From: Streptomyces sp. AA1529
Lineage (GTDB): Bacteria > Actinomycetota > Actinomycetes > Streptomycetales > Streptomycetaceae
Length of the DNA stretch: 64,000 nucleotides
Direction of reading: 5' to 3'
Assembly (NCBI RefSeq): GCF_000280905.1
Contig: NZ_ALAP01000033.1
Coordinates: forward strand, 1-64,000
Shown here in pieces: positions 49,504-59,613 of this stretch. A program made the position numbers and the translations under genes. Numbering within the stretch: the first letter of the stretch is position 1; every line of letters starts with the position of its first letter. The notes beneath the pieces were generated by a model that worked only from the letters and a program-made list of their open reading frames with translations, was not told the origin of the DNA and made no database searches.

Positions 49504-49698
49504 GCGTGGTGCGAGGGGCGGTGGTGGACCGCGGTGCCGGTGAGGTGCCCACCGCGGCCCGGATGCGGAGCGGCACACGCCGGTTGCCGGACCCGAGCTG
49601 AGTACGAGTACCGATGTCCCGGTCCGCTCGTAAGCTGGTTGGATGGCGGTGCGGGGCGACGAGCCAGGAACGGCGGCAGAGGTGGAAAGGCGGCCCAG

Positions 49699-50490
49699 GT
49701 GAGCGCGGGTGAGAGCGTCGAGACGCTGCTGCGGCGGGTGGCGCCCGGCGGGCACGGCAGCCACGAGAGCTACGAGTCCTTGCTCCAGGCGCTCGCCGGC
49801 GGTCAGGTGTGGATGCTGCTGTGGAACGGGCAGGCCGGGTCCCCCGACGCGCAGTACGGCAACATGGACGTCGCCGGGTACGGCTACGCGCCCTGTGTCA
49901 CCTCGGCCCAGGAGCTGGCGGCCTCCGGCTGGAACCGCGCCCACGAGGTCGTCGCAGGCCGGGAGATCGCCGCGGCCCTCTTCGCCGACCGCTGGGGGAT
50001 CTGGCTGAATCCGCACGCTCCCGGCGGCGGCGTCGGCATCCCCTGGCTTGACCTGCGACGGATCGCGGTCGGCCTCGACCAGCTTCCCGCCGGGCCGCTG
50101 CGGATCAGCGAGCCGACCCTGGAAATCCCGCAGTTCTATGCGCTGCTGACGCAGAACGCGCACCGGACCCCCGTCGTCCGCTCGCTGCGCCGTGCCTGGG
50201 TGCGGCCCGCGCTGGGCGTCCCCTACCTGGCCGTGGGCCTCGACCTGTACGACAACGCCCCCGCCTCGATCGAGGCGGCCCGTCGGATGATGGCCCAGTC
50301 GGTGCTCGCGGTGCCCGACGGGCTCCCCGTCTCCAGCGTCGCGATGGCGGACGACTACGACCCCGTGGCCATGTGGATGCGCAGCCAGTCCCGGCCGTTC
50401 TTCGACCGGGACGCACACGCTCCGGCCGGATACGACGCCTCCCGGCCACCGGCTCCCGGCGCCGGTTACGGCTACCCGCGCGCCTTCTGA
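49699..50490 (+). CDS. second SseB-like protein
   Basis: A protein of 263 aa from the GTG at 49699 (GGTGGAAAGG upstream). The N-terminal domain reads YESLLQALAGGQVWMLLWNGQAGSP, diverged from but parallel to the first SseB protein. The C-terminal domain is clearly paralogous: YLAVGLDLYDNAPASIEAARRMM and VAMWMRSQSRPFFDRDAH match the same places in 48697-49503. A short Pro/Gly/Tyr-rich tail ends the protein. The pair probably arose by tandem duplication. Function unknown. Confidence 0.8.
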   Translation: MSAGESVETLLRRVAPGGHGSHESYESLLQALAGGQVWMLLWNGQAGSPDAQYGNMDVAGYGYAPCVTSAQELAASGWNRAHEVVAGREIAAALFADRWGIWLNPHAPGGGVGIPWLDLRRIAVGLDQLPAGPLRISEPTLEIPQFYALLTQNAHRTPVVRSLRRAWVRPALGVPYLAVGLDLYDNAPASIEAARRMMAQSVLAVPDGLPVSSVAMADDYDPVAMWMRSQSRPFFDRDAHAPAGYDASRPPAPGAGYGYPRAF

Positions 50491-50806
50491 GCAGGGGCGG
50501 AATCCGGACGTATTTCCGGATCCGCAGACGGTCCAGATCAGGACAAAATCCCGACCCTCACACCGCTCAACGTCAATATCCGTCCGCATAACGGAACATG
50601 CTGCGTCACATCACAGTTGCGCATCCATTCCCCGGCAGGTCTGGCGACTGATCCTGAGCGCGATGAAGACTCCCGAGCCATAAGCCACCGGAAGGCCGCA
50701 GCCGGCCTCCCACCCACAACGGCTTTCGAATGTCTTCTGAACTCTGACCGCTACAGCGGTGTGCGTGGACTGGTCAACTGCCGGTCGAGAAGGGGTCCCC
50801 AACACG
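50491..50806. other. 316-bp intergenic region before the peptide transporter operon
   Basis: No gene is seen. An imperfect inverted repeat (CGGAATCCGGA and TTCCGGATCCG, about 50498-50526) just after the SseB-like gene may be a terminator. The rest is comparatively AT-rich and presumably carries the transporter promoter, but I cannot fix -35/-10 boxes. Confidence 0.4.
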
Positions 50807-51805
50807 ATGACGGCACCACTGCACGAGGAAACGATCGCGGAAACCGCGGCCGTGGAGCCGGCACCCGGCAAGGCCGAGAAGGCGATCGAGGGCCGCTCGC
50901 TCGGCCGGATCGCCTGGGAGCGGCTCAAGCGGGACAAGGTGGCGCTGCTCGGCGGCACGATCGTGCTGCTGCTGGTGCTGCTCGCGGTCTTCGCCCCGGT
51001 GCTCGCCGCGCTGACCGGACAGTCGCCGAACGAGCGCCACGAAGACCTGATCGATCCGCTCTTCAGCACCCCCAACGGCGCGCTGGGCGGGATGTCCGCC
51101 GACCACCTGCTCGGCGTGGAGCCGGTCAGCGGCCGCGACATCCTCACCCGGATCGTCTACGGAGCGCGCGTCTCGATCCTCGTCGGCTTCCTCTCCGCCT
51201 TCGTCGCCGTCATCTTCGGCACCATCCTGGGCACCCTCGCCGGCTACTTCGGCGGCTGGCTGGACGCGCTGATCAGCCGGGTGATGGACATGCTGCTGGC
51301 CTTCCCGCAGCTGCTGTTCATCATCTCCCTGATCTCCGTGATGCCCAACGACCTGCTCGGCCTGACCGGCACGGGCGTGCGGCTGCTGGTGATGATCCTG
51401 GTGATCGGCTTCTTCGGCTGGCCCTACATCGGCCGGATCGTGCGCGGCCAGGTGCTCTCGCTGCGCGAGCGGGAGTACATCGAGGCCGCCCGCAGCCTGG
51501 GGGCCGGCCGCGGCTACATCATCGGCAAGGAACTGCTGCCCAACCTGGTCGCGCCGATCACCGTCTACATGACGCTGATGATCCCGACCAACATCCTCAC
51601 CGAGGCGGCGCTCAGCTTCCTGGGCGTGGGTGTCAAGCCGCCGACCGCCTCGTGGGGCTCGATGCTCTCGGACGCGGTGACGTACTACGAGTCCGACCCG
51701 ATGTACATGATCATTCCCGGCGTCGCCATCTTCATCACGGTGCTCGCCTTCAACCTCTTCGGCGACGGCGTACGCGACGCACTGGACCCGAAGGGCACCC
51801 GTTGA
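50807..51805 (+). CDS. peptide/oligopeptide ABC transporter permease (OppC/DppC type)
   Basis: A protein of 332 aa from the ATG at 50807. After a cytoplasmic N-terminus there are six TM helices; the first begins at LLGGTIVLLLVLLAVFAPVL. The DILTRIVYGARVSILVGFLSA segment and the EAA loop EYIEAARSLGAGRGYIIGKELLPN are diagnostic of OppC-type permeases. It pairs with the permease at 53786 to form the membrane channel, energised by the two ATPases downstream. Having the OppC-type gene before the binding protein is a variant order. Confidence 0.92.
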   Translation: MTAPLHEETIAETAAVEPAPGKAEKAIEGRSLGRIAWERLKRDKVALLGGTIVLLLVLLAVFAPVLAALTGQSPNERHEDLIDPLFSTPNGALGGMSADHLLGVEPVSGRDILTRIVYGARVSILVGFLSAFVAVIFGTILGTLAGYFGGWLDALISRVMDMLLAFPQLLFIISLISVMPNDLLGLTGTGVRLLVMILVIGFFGWPYIGRIVRGQVLSLREREYIEAARSLGAGRGYIIGKELLPNLVAPITVYMTLMIPTNILTEAALSFLGVGVKPPTASWGSMLSDAVTYYESDPMYMIIPGVAIFITVLAFNLFGDGVRDALDPKGTR

Positions 51806-51873
51806 TCCCCCATCCCAGACCCCGGACCCGCCCAGCTCGTGCGGGCCGTGACCTATCACGGAGGTTGCGAGAC

Positions 51874-53625
51874 GTGAAACCCCTACGCACATCGAGGCGC
51901 CGGTTGGCCGCGCTCTCGGCTGTTGCCGCCGCCACGCTGCTGGCCACCTCGGCCTGCGGCGGGGGCGACAGCGACAAGGAGGGCGGCGGCGAGTACAACG
52001 CGGGCGTCAACAAGGTCGCCAACGCCTCCAGCAAAAAGGGCGGGACCCTGAAGTTCGTGGGTGTCCAGGACGCCGACTCCTGGGACACCACCCGCATGTA
52101 CTACGGCTTCGTCTTCGACTTCTCGCGGTTCTACAGCCGCCAGCTGGTGAGCTACACCCCCAAGCCCGGCAAGAAGAGCCTGGACCTGAAGCCCGACCTG
52201 GCCACGGACAACGCGCAGATATCCGAGGACGGCAAGGTCTACAAGTACACCCTGAAGAACGGCCTGAAGTGGGAGGACGGCAAGCCGATCACCTCCCAGG
52301 ACGTCAAGTACGGCATCGAGCGCCAGTGGGCCCAGAAGACCCTCTCCGGCGGCCCGACCTACATCAAGGACGTCCTCGACCCGGACGGCAAGTGGAAGGG
52401 TCCCTACGAGGACGAGGGCGGCTTCGACGCCATCAAGACGCCCGACGACAAGACCATCGAGTTCCACCTGCCGAAGGCCAACGGCGACTTCGAGCAGATG
52501 CTGGCGATGCCCACCAACTCGCCGGTGCGCAAGGACAAGGACACCAAGTCCAAGTACACGCTGCGCCCCTTCTCCTCGGGTCCGTACAAGTTCAAGTCGT
52601 ACACCCCGAACAAGTCGCTGCTCCTGGTCCGCAACAAGAACTGGGACCGCAACAGCGACACGCTGCGCAAGGCGCTGCCGGACAAGATCAAGGTCACGCT
52701 GCTCACCAACCCGGACGAGCGCGACAAGCGCCTGATCAACGGTGACGCGGACCTCGACCTCAACCAGCGCGGCATGGAGGTCCAGGGCCGGCAGACCGCC
52801 CTCAAGCAGCACAAGGGCAACGTGGACAACCCGCAGACCGGGTTCATCTCGTACGTGGCCTTCCCGCAGAGCGTGAAGCCCTTCGACAACATCCACTGCC
52901 GCAAGGCCGCCATCTACGGCACCAACCACAAGTCGGTGCAGACCGCCCGCGGTGGCCCGACCGCCGGTGGCGAGCTGGCCGTGAACATGCTGCCGCCCAC
53001 CGTTCCGGGCGCCGACCAGAACGACGACCAGTACGGCATCCGCAAGAACGGCGGAGCCGCCGACGTCGCGAAGGCCAAGGAAGAGCTCGAGAAGTGCGGT
53101 AAGCCGAACGGCTTCAAGACCACCCTGGCGGTGCGCAACACCGACAAGGCCGACGTGAAGTCCGCCGAGGCCATCCAGGCGTCGCTGAAGAAGGTCGGCA
53201 TCAAGGTCGAGCTGGACGAGTTCGACGGCTCGCAGGGCTCCTCGATCGTCGGCAACCAGGCCACGGTCAAGCGCAAGGGCTACGGCATGATCCTGTACGG
53301 CTGGGGCCCCGACTTCCCCAGCGGCCAGGGCTACGGCATCGAGCTGTGGCACAGCTCCAAGATCCGTGACAACGGCAACAACAACTACGCGCTGATCGAC
53401 GACCCGAAGATCGACAAGGGTCTCGAGGACGCCATCGCCGAGCTCGACCCGGCGAAGGCAGCCGAGAAGTACGCCGAGGTCAACCACCGGGTCATGGAGG
53501 GCGGCTACTACCTGCCGCTCACCTACCTGAAGGTCGTCCAGTGGCGCTCGGACCGGCTCACGAACGTCTACGCGGCCGACTCCTTCAGCGGCTGGTACGA
53601 CTTCGCGTCCCTCGGCGTCAAGTGA
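51874..53625 (+). CDS. extracellular peptide-binding lipoprotein (SBP family 5)
   Basis: A protein of 583 aa; the GTG is preceded by GGAGG at 9 nt. The signal peptide ends in a lipobox, LLATSAC, followed by GGGDSDKEGGG, so it is a membrane-anchored lipoprotein. Family 5 features include GGTLKFVGVQDADSWDT, the KYTLKNGLKWEDGKPITSQDVKYGIER region, and LRPFSSGPYKFKSYTPNKS. It captures peptides or related solutes for the two permeases. The coding sequence uses AAG/GAC heavily, consistent with strong expression. Confidence 0.94.
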   Translation: MKPLRTSRRRLAALSAVAAATLLATSACGGGDSDKEGGGEYNAGVNKVANASSKKGGTLKFVGVQDADSWDTTRMYYGFVFDFSRFYSRQLVSYTPKPGKKSLDLKPDLATDNAQISEDGKVYKYTLKNGLKWEDGKPITSQDVKYGIERQWAQKTLSGGPTYIKDVLDPDGKWKGPYEDEGGFDAIKTPDDKTIEFHLPKANGDFEQMLAMPTNSPVRKDKDTKSKYTLRPFSSGPYKFKSYTPNKSLLLVRNKNWDRNSDTLRKALPDKIKVTLLTNPDERDKRLINGDADLDLNQRGMEVQGRQTALKQHKGNVDNPQTGFISYVAFPQSVKPFDNIHCRKAAIYGTNHKSVQTARGGPTAGGELAVNMLPPTVPGADQNDDQYGIRKNGGAADVAKAKEELEKCGKPNGFKTTLAVRNTDKADVKSAEAIQASLKKVGIKVELDEFDGSQGSSIVGNQATVKRKGYGMILYGWGPDFPSGQGYGIELWHSSKIRDNGNNNYALIDDPKIDKGLEDAIAELDPAKAAEKYAEVNHRVMEGGYYLPLTYLKVVQWRSDRLTNVYAADSFSGWYDFASLGVK

Positions 53626-53785
53626 CCCCGAGGGTCCACGGACCCTCGAAGTTCGCCACCGACATCACCATCTGACGGCGCCACCCGCCGCTGGCACGAA
53701 GGGCAGGTGAAGGCCGCTACGGGCGGCCCGGCCGCCGACTCCCGACCGGGGAGCGGCCGGGCCGCCGCCGGGCGGCCGGAGAGCA

Positions 53786-54784
53786 GTGCTCACATACCTC
53801 ATCAGGCGGCTGTTCGCCGTCGCAGTGATGCTGGTCGTCATCATCCTGGCGGTCTTCTGCATCTTCTTTCTGATCCCCAAGTGGTCGGGGATCGATCCGG
53901 CCACCATGTTCGTCGGTAAGCAGGCCGACAAGGAGAGCGTCGAAGCCGTTCGCGAGAAGCTCCAGCTGGACGATCCGGTCCTGGTCCAGCTCTTCGAGTT
54001 CTTCAAGGGCATTTTCGCCGGCCGGGACTACACCTCCGGTGGCGACACGACGCACTGCTCCGCCCCCTGCTTCGGATACTCCTTCCGCACCGAGCAGGAG
54101 ATCTGGCCGGTGCTGACCGACCGGCTTCCGGTCACCCTCTCCCTGGCGCTGGGCGCTGCCGTCATCTGGCTGATCATCGGCCTGACCGTCGGCGTGCTCT
54201 CCGCACTCAAGCGCGGCAGCCTCTGGGACCGGCTCGCCATGACCGGCGCGCTGGCCGGCGTCTCGCTGCCCGTCTACTTCACCGGTCTGATCTCGCTGGC
54301 CGTGTTCGCCTACCAGCTCGACCTGGTGAGCAACACCTTCACCCCGTTCGGCGACGATCCCGTCAAGTGGTTCAGCGGCATGATCCTGCCCTGGGTCACC
54401 CTCGCCTTCCTCTTCGGCGCCATGTACGCCCGGCTGACCCGGGCGACCATGCTGGAGGTGATGGGCGAGGACTACATCCGTACCGCCCGCGCCAAGGGGC
54501 TCAAGGAACCGGTCGTCATCGGCAAGCACGCCATGCGCTCCACCATGACGCCGGTCCTCACGCTCCTCGGTATCGACATCGGCGCCCTGATGGGCGGCGC
54601 GATCCTCACCGAGACCACCTTCAGCATCCCCGGACTCGGGCAGGCCGTGCTCAAGGCGATCACCGATCGCGACCTCCCGCTGATCCTGGGCGTCACCCTC
54701 ATCACCGCAACCGCCGTCGTCATCGCGAATCTCATCGTGGACCTGCTGTACGGCGTGATCGACCCACGAGTGAGGCTGGGATGA
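53786..54784 (+). CDS. peptide/oligopeptide ABC transporter permease (OppB/DppB type)
   Basis: A protein of 332 aa from a GTG. It begins LTYLIRRLFAVAVMLVVIIL, the usual OppB start. The periplasmic loop contains an unusual Cys pair (TTHCSAPCFGYSF). The EAA loop is EDYIRTARAKGLKEPVVIGKHAMR. The stop overlaps the first ATPase gene (ATGA). Together with 50807-51805 it forms the translocation pore. Confidence 0.93.
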   Translation: MLTYLIRRLFAVAVMLVVIILAVFCIFFLIPKWSGIDPATMFVGKQADKESVEAVREKLQLDDPVLVQLFEFFKGIFAGRDYTSGGDTTHCSAPCFGYSFRTEQEIWPVLTDRLPVTLSLALGAAVIWLIIGLTVGVLSALKRGSLWDRLAMTGALAGVSLPVYFTGLISLAVFAYQLDLVSNTFTPFGDDPVKWFSGMILPWVTLAFLFGAMYARLTRATMLEVMGEDYIRTARAKGLKEPVVIGKHAMRSTMTPVLTLLGIDIGALMGGAILTETTFSIPGLGQAVLKAITDRDLPLILGVTLITATAVVIANLIVDLLYGVIDPRVRLG

Positions 54785-56004
54785 CCGACCACGAGCACAA
54801 GTCCCACAAGGACACCGAGACCGGCCCGGACGCCACCCGCGCGGACGCGCCGCCGGCGGCCGCCGCCACCGGCGCTGCCGGGGCCGCGATCCCCGAGCAG
54901 GGCACGGCAGCGGACCTGACCGGTTCCGGCACCGCGCCCGGCGAACCCGAGCTGGACCAGCGGCCCCCGTCCTCCTTCCTGGAGGTGCGCGACCTGCGGG
55001 TGCACTTCCCCACCCAGGACGGCGTGGTCAAGTCCGTCGACGGGCTCACCTTCTCGCTGGAGAAGGGCAAGACCCTCGGCATCGTCGGCGAGTCGGGCTC
55101 CGGCAAGTCCGTCACCTCGCTCGGCATCATGGGCCTGCACACGGTCGGCCAGTACGGCAGGCAGCGCCCGCAGCTCTCGGGCGAGATCTGGCTGGACGGC
55201 CAGGAGCTGCTCACCGCCGACGCGGAGACGGTGCGCAAGCTGCGCGGCCGCGAGATCTCCATGATCTTCCAGGACCCGCTCTCGGCGCTGCACCCCTTCT
55301 TCACGGTGGGCCACCAGATCGTCGAGGCGTACCGCGTCCACCACGACGTCGACAAGAAGACGGCCCGCAGGCGCGCGATCGAGCTGCTGGACCGGGTGGG
55401 CATCCCCGAGCCCGGCAAGCGGGTCGACAGCTACCCGCACGAGTTCTCCGGCGGGATGCGGCAGCGCGCGATGATCGCGATGTCGCTGGTCAACAACCCC
55501 GAACTGCTGATCGCCGACGAGCCCACCACGGCGCTCGACGTGACGGTCCAGGCGCAGATCCTGGACCTGATCCGGGATCTGCAGCAGGAGTTCGGCTCGG
55601 CCGTCATCATCATCACCCACGACCTGGGCGTCGTCGCCGAGCTCTCGGACGACATCCTGGTGATGTACGGCGGGCGCTGTGTCGAGTACGGCACCGCCGA
55701 GCAGGTCTTCTACGAGCCGCAGCACCCCTACACCTGGGGCCTGCTGGGCTCCATGCCGCGCATCGACCGGGACCGGGCCGACCGGCTCATCCCCGTCAAG
55801 GGCTCGCCGCCCAGCCTCATCAACGTCCCGTCCGGCTGCGCCTTCAACCCGCGCTGCCCGTACGCGGACGTCCCCGGGGACGACGTGACCCGCACCGTCC
55901 GGCCGGAGCTGCACGAGGTCAAGGACGGGCACCTGGCCGCCTGCCACATGGCGCAGGAGGACCGGGAGCGGATCTGGAACGAAGAGATTGCCCCGAAGCT
56001 GTGA
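54781..56004 (+). CDS. peptide ABC transporter ATPase (OppD/DppD type)
   Basis: A protein of 407 aa. The first 65 residues are an Ala/Thr/Glu-rich extension. Then come Walker [14 protein letters not shown], the signature [13 protein letters not shown], Walker [13 protein letters not shown] and the switch His in IIITHDLGV. The C-terminal oligopeptide-transporter extension has the Cys set [10 protein letters not shown]...CHMA. That cysteine cluster binds iron-sulfur or stabilises the domain in related proteins. It works as a heterodimer with the next gene product. Confidence 0.94.
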   Translation: MTDHEHKSHKDTETGPDATRADAPPAAAATGAAGAAIPEQGTAADLTGSGTAPGEPELDQRPPSSFLEVRDLRVHFPTQDGVVKSVDGLTFSLEKGKTLGIVGESGSGKSVTSLGIMGLHTVGQYGRQRPQLSGEIWLDGQELLTADAETVRKLRGREISMIFQDPLSALHPFFTVGHQIVEAYRVHHDVDKKTARRRAIELLDRVGIPEPGKRVDSYPHEFSGGMRQRAMIAMSLVNNPELLIADEPTTALDVTVQAQILDLIRDLQQEFGSAVIIITHDLGVVAELSDDILVMYGGRCVEYGTAEQVFYEPQHPYTWGLLGSMPRIDRDRADRLIPVKGSPPSLINVPSGCAFNPRCPYADVPGDDVTRTVRPELHEVKDGHLAACHMAQEDRERIWNEEIAPKL

Positions 56005-57137
56005 GCGGCGTGAGTGAGGACGACGAGCCGATGACGAAACCCGTGAAGTCCCCGGGCTCCGAGCCGACGGCCGACTCCGCGGCAGCGCCGGACCAGGGCG
56101 AGACGCTGCTGCGGGTCAGCGGCCTCAAGAAGCACTTCCCCATCCACAAGGGCCTCTTCAAGCGGCAGGTGGGGGCGGTGCAGGCGGTCGACGGCATCGA
56201 CTTCGAGGTCCGCGCCGGGGAAACCCTCGGCGTCGTGGGCGAGTCGGGCTGCGGCAAGTCGACGATGGGCCGGCTGATCACCCGGCTGCTGGAGCCCACC
56301 GCGGGCTCCATCGAGTTCGAGGGCCGCGACATCACCCATCTGGGCGTCAGCGGAATGCGCCCGCTGCGGCGCGACGTGCAGATGATCTTCCAGGACCCGT
56401 ACTCCTCGCTGAACCCCCGGCACACGGTCGGCGCCATCGTCAGCGCGCCGTTCAAGCTCCAGGGGGTGCAGCCGGAGGGCGGTGTCAAGAAGGAGGTCCA
56501 GCGGCTGCTGGGGGTGGTCGGGCTCAGCCCCGAGCACTACAACCGCTACCCGCACGAGTTCTCCGGCGGGCAGCGGCAGCGCATCGGCATCGCCCGCGCC
56601 CTGGCGCTCAGCCCGAAGCTGGTGGTGGCCGACGAGCCGGTCTCGGCGCTGGACGTCTCCATCCAGGCGCAGGTCGTCAACCTCCTGGACGATCTGCAGG
56701 CGGAGCTCGGCCTCACCTACGTGATCATCGCGCACGACCTGTCCGTCATCCGGCACGTCTCGGACCGGATCGCGGTGATGTACCTCGGCAAGATCGTGGA
56801 GCTGACCGACCGGCAGTCGCTCTACAACACGCCGATGCACCCCTACACCAAGGCGCTGATGTCGGCGGTGCCGGTGCCCGACCCGCGGCGCAAGGCGGCG
56901 GACAGCCGGGAGCGGATCCTGCTGCAGGGCGATGTGCCCTCGCCGATGAACCCGCCGACCGGCTGCCGCTTCCACACCCGCTGCTGGAAGGCCACGGAGG
57001 TCTGCAAGACCAAGGAGCCGCCGCTGATCCCGCTGGCGACGGGCCACAACGTGGCCTGCCACCACCCGGAGAACGCGCCGGACCAGGAGCCGGGAGACAC
57101 CGCGCTGCTGAGCGGCAGCGCCACCGCCAAGCGCTGA
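56001..57137 (+). CDS. peptide ABC transporter ATPase (OppF/DppF type)
   Basis: A protein of 378 aa from the GTG overlapping the preceding stop; later starts at 56010 (GTG) or 56031 (ATG) are possible. Walker A is GESGCGKSTMGRL, the signature is EFSGGQRQRIGIA, Walker B is LVVADEPVSALD, and the switch is IIAHDLSVI. The C-terminal Cys motif is CRFHTRCWKATEVC. KKHFPIHKGLFKRQVGAVQAVDG at the start is typical of OppF. Last gene of the transporter operon, followed by a hairpin. Confidence 0.94.
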   Translation: MSGVSEDDEPMTKPVKSPGSEPTADSAAAPDQGETLLRVSGLKKHFPIHKGLFKRQVGAVQAVDGIDFEVRAGETLGVVGESGCGKSTMGRLITRLLEPTAGSIEFEGRDITHLGVSGMRPLRRDVQMIFQDPYSSLNPRHTVGAIVSAPFKLQGVQPEGGVKKEVQRLLGVVGLSPEHYNRYPHEFSGGQRQRIGIARALALSPKLVVADEPVSALDVSIQAQVVNLLDDLQAELGLTYVIIAHDLSVIRHVSDRIAVMYLGKIVELTDRQSLYNTPMHPYTKALMSAVPVPDPRRKAADSRERILLQGDVPSPMNPPTGCRFHTRCWKATEVCKTKEPPLIPLATGHNVACHHPENAPDQEPGDTALLSGSATAKR

Positions 57138-57144
57138 CCCGCCA

Positions 57145-57174
57145 CCGGAGGGGCTGGTTCCACAGCCCCTCCGG
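57145..57174 (+). terminator. hairpin terminator after the transporter operon
   Basis: CCGGAGGGGCT at 57145-57155 pairs perfectly with AGCCCCTCCGG at 57164-57174 over an 8-nt loop, starting 8 nt after the last stop codon. Confidence 0.8.
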
Positions 57175-57253
57175 GGCCGGCGCCGCGGCCTTCGGGGCGG
57201 TGCAGGCGGGAGCCGGGGCGAGGCGCCGGGGGCGGTCCGGATACAAAGGAGCG

Positions 57254-57949
57254 GTGGAATCCCTCTTCAGTCCTCCGCTCCAACACTGGCTGGACATCGC
57301 CGGCATCTTCGTCTTCGCCGTCTCCGGGGCGCTGCTGGCCGTCCGCCGCAACTTCGACGTCTTCGGCATCGCCGTCCTCGCCGAGGTCACCGGCCTGGGC
57401 GGCGGCCTCTTCCGGGACGTGGTCATCGGTGCCGTCCCTCCGGCGGCCTTCACCGATCTCGGCTACTTCCTCACCCCGCTCGTCTCGGCCGCACTGGTCT
57501 TCTTCCTCCATCCGGAGGTGGAGCGGATCAACAAGGCGGTCAATGTCTTCGACGCGGCGGGGCTGGGGCTCTTCTGCGTGACGGGCACGCTCAAGGCCGA
57601 CGAGTACGGGCTCAGCCTGACCTCCTCGGTCGTGATGGGGCTGGCCACGGCGGCGGGCGGCGGCGTGCTGCGTGACGTGCTGGCGAACGAGGTGCCCTCG
57701 CTGCTGCGCTGGGACCGGGAGGTCTACGCGGTTCCCGCGGTCATCGGGTCCAGCGCCGTGGCGCTGCTGATCCACCTGGACGCGGTACGTCCCGCCACGG
57801 CGGTGGGCGCGGCGCTGCTGGCGTTCGTGCTGCGGCTGCTGGCCCTGCACTACAACTGGCGGGCGCCGCGGGCGTGGAAGCGCAGCAGCGCGAAGGTGGA
57901 CGCGGAGGCGGCGGGGGGTACCCCGGAGCCACCCCCTACCGAGCAGTAA
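57254..57949 (+). CDS. TRIC-family cation channel (UPF0126/YadS-like)
   Basis: A protein of 231 aa; GTG start just after AAAGGAG. Seven TM helices. The two repeated TRIC/YadS motifs are clear: GIFVFAVSGALLAVRRNFDVFGIAVLA with GLGGGLFRDVVIG in the first repeat, and GTLKADEYG with ATAAGGGVLRDVLANEVP in the second. The paired GGGxxRD motifs are hallmark elements of these trimeric channels. A Lys/Pro-rich tail ends the protein. Bacterial members conduct monovalent cations; the physiological role here is unknown. Confidence 0.88.
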   Translation: MESLFSPPLQHWLDIAGIFVFAVSGALLAVRRNFDVFGIAVLAEVTGLGGGLFRDVVIGAVPPAAFTDLGYFLTPLVSAALVFFLHPEVERINKAVNVFDAAGLGLFCVTGTLKADEYGLSLTSSVVMGLATAAGGGVLRDVLANEVPSLLRWDREVYAVPAVIGSSAVALLIHLDAVRPATAVGAALLAFVLRLLALHYNWRAPRAWKRSSAKVDAEAAGGTPEPPPTEQ

Positions 57950-57972
57950 CAAATTCGGTGTACCGTCTCCCC

Positions 57973-58827
57973 ATGTCCGACGCACCGTCCTGCACCGCCG
58001 TATCCGCCGCTCCCGCCGGCAGCAGCGAGTTCGACCGCGACACCGCGGTCCGCACCCTGCGGCCCGGCGTCCACGAGGCGCAGCTCTCCCCGGGCTGGGC
58101 CATCGGCACCGCCCTGAACGGCGGCTACCTGCTGGCCGTGGTGGGCCGCGCGCTGCGCCAGGCCCTCCCGCACCCGGACCCGTTCACCGTCACGGCCCAC
58201 TACCTCACGGCCACCACCGCGGGACCCGCCACCGTCCGTACTTCGGTGGCCCGCGGCGGGCGCACCGTCTCCACCGCCTCGGCCGGGCTCTTCCAGCGGG
58301 ACGAGGGTGGTACGGAGGTGGAGCGGATCCGGGTCCTGGCGACCTACGGCGAACTGGACGCGCTCCGCGGCGAGGTGCGCACCAGCGCCGAGCCGCCCGC
58401 GGTCCCGCCGCAGGAGCAGTGCTTCCGGGCCACCGACCACCCCGGCGGCGACGCCGCCGTACCCGAGATGGGGCGCCGGCTCGACCTGCGCCTCGACCCC
58501 GAGACCTGCGGCTGGGCGCTGGGCGCGCCCAGCATGCGCGGCCAGATCCGCGGCTGGCTCGGACTCGCCGACGGGCGCGACCCGGACCCGCTCTCGCTGC
58601 TGATGGCGGTCGACGCGCTGCCGCCCACCGGCTTCGACCTGGGGCTCACCGGCTGGGTGCCCACCGTCGAGCTCACCGTCCATGTGCGCGCCCGCCCGGC
58701 GCCCGGTCCGCTGCGCATCGCCATCACCACCCGCAACCTGGCGGGCGGATTCCTGGAGGAGGACGCCGAGGTGTGGGACTCCGCCGACCGCCTGGTCGCG
58801 CAGTCCCGGCAGCTGGCCCGCGCCTAG
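57973..58827 (+). CDS. acyl-CoA thioesterase-like hotdog-fold protein
   Basis: A protein of 284 aa. The N-terminal half reads SPGWAIGTALNGGYLLAVVGRAL and FTVTAHYLTATTAGPATVRTSVARGGRTVSTASAGLFQ, matching the first hotdog of TesB/4HBT_3 proteins. The second half (MAVDALPPTGFDLGLTGWVPTVELTVHVRARP; LEEDAEVWDSADRLVAQSRQLA) is the second hotdog. It probably hydrolyses acyl-CoA esters. It is a single gene between the TRIC-like gene and dps. Confidence 0.85.
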   Translation: MSDAPSCTAVSAAPAGSSEFDRDTAVRTLRPGVHEAQLSPGWAIGTALNGGYLLAVVGRALRQALPHPDPFTVTAHYLTATTAGPATVRTSVARGGRTVSTASAGLFQRDEGGTEVERIRVLATYGELDALRGEVRTSAEPPAVPPQEQCFRATDHPGGDAAVPEMGRRLDLRLDPETCGWALGAPSMRGQIRGWLGLADGRDPDPLSLLMAVDALPPTGFDLGLTGWVPTVELTVHVRARPAPGPLRIAITTRNLAGGFLEEDAEVWDSADRLVAQSRQLARA

Positions 58828-58952
58828 CGCGGGCGGGACGGGCGGCCGAGGGGGCGGCCCGGGTGACAGGCGCGGGCGCCTCGATGTCCCTTTTCGTGCG
58901 ATGTGCTTACGTAGGTCGGGAAAGTTTGCCTGCCCGAGAGAAAGCGACGCAC

Positions 58953-59429
58953 GTGACCTACACAGTGAAGAGCACGCTTCCGGAATCGGACCTCCAGACC
59001 GTCGCCGAGGCGCTGCAGGGCACGCTGTTGGACCTCATCGACCTCTCCCTCGCCGCCAAGCAGATCCACTGGAACGTGGTGGGGCCGCGCTTCCGCTCCA
59101 TCCACCTCCAGCTCGACGAGGTCGTCGACACGGCCCGGCAGTACTCCGACACCGTCGCCGAGCGGGCCTCCGCGCTGGGCATCAGCCCCGACGGCCGCTC
59201 CACCACCGTCGCCGGCGGCAGCGCCGTCAACACCGTCAAGGAGGGCTGGCTCCCCGACAACGACGCGGTCCGCCTGATGGTCGAGGCCCTCGGCGCCGTC
59301 ATCACCAAGGCCCGGGAACGGATGAAGGCCGTCGGTCCGGTCGACCCGGTCACCGAGGACGTCTTCATCCAGCTCACCGGCGTCCTGGAGAAGGAGCACT
59401 GGATGTTCCAGGCGGAGAACCGCGGCTGA
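58953..59429 (+). CDS. dps: Dps-family ferritin-like protein
   Basis: A protein of 158 aa from the GTG at 58953 (CGAGAGAAAG upstream). The ferroxidase region is visible in AAKQIHWNVVGPRFRSIHLQLDEVVDTARQYSDTVAERA, with the His, Asp and Glu ligands at the usual spacing. The C-terminal helix EDVFIQLTGVLEKEHWMFQAEN is standard. Dps oligomers store iron and protect DNA from peroxide. No extended Lys-rich DNA-binding tail is present, only a short N-terminus. Confidence 0.92.
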   Translation: MTYTVKSTLPESDLQTVAEALQGTLLDLIDLSLAAKQIHWNVVGPRFRSIHLQLDEVVDTARQYSDTVAERASALGISPDGRSTTVAGGSAVNTVKEGWLPDNDAVRLMVEALGAVITKARERMKAVGPVDPVTEDVFIQLTGVLEKEHWMFQAENRG

Positions 59430-59613
59430 GCCGCTCCGGGCCGGCACCGGTCGGGCCCCGGATCCGCCCGGCGGGCGGGTTCCGCTGTCCGCGGGCCGCG
59501 GCGCGGGCGCCCGGGACTCCCGGCCGGCTCCGGACGGGAGCACGGACGACGAGACGCGTACGCTGCCACGCGCCGGTCGTGCGCCCCGTGGGGAACCGTA
59601 GGATTGGGGAACC

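Noticed and set aside
50617..51873. A frame upstream of the peptide-binding lipoprotein making a much longer protein
   Set aside because: It covers the OppC-type permease in another frame; the GTG at 51874 with GGAGG and a lipoprotein signal peptide fixes the real start.
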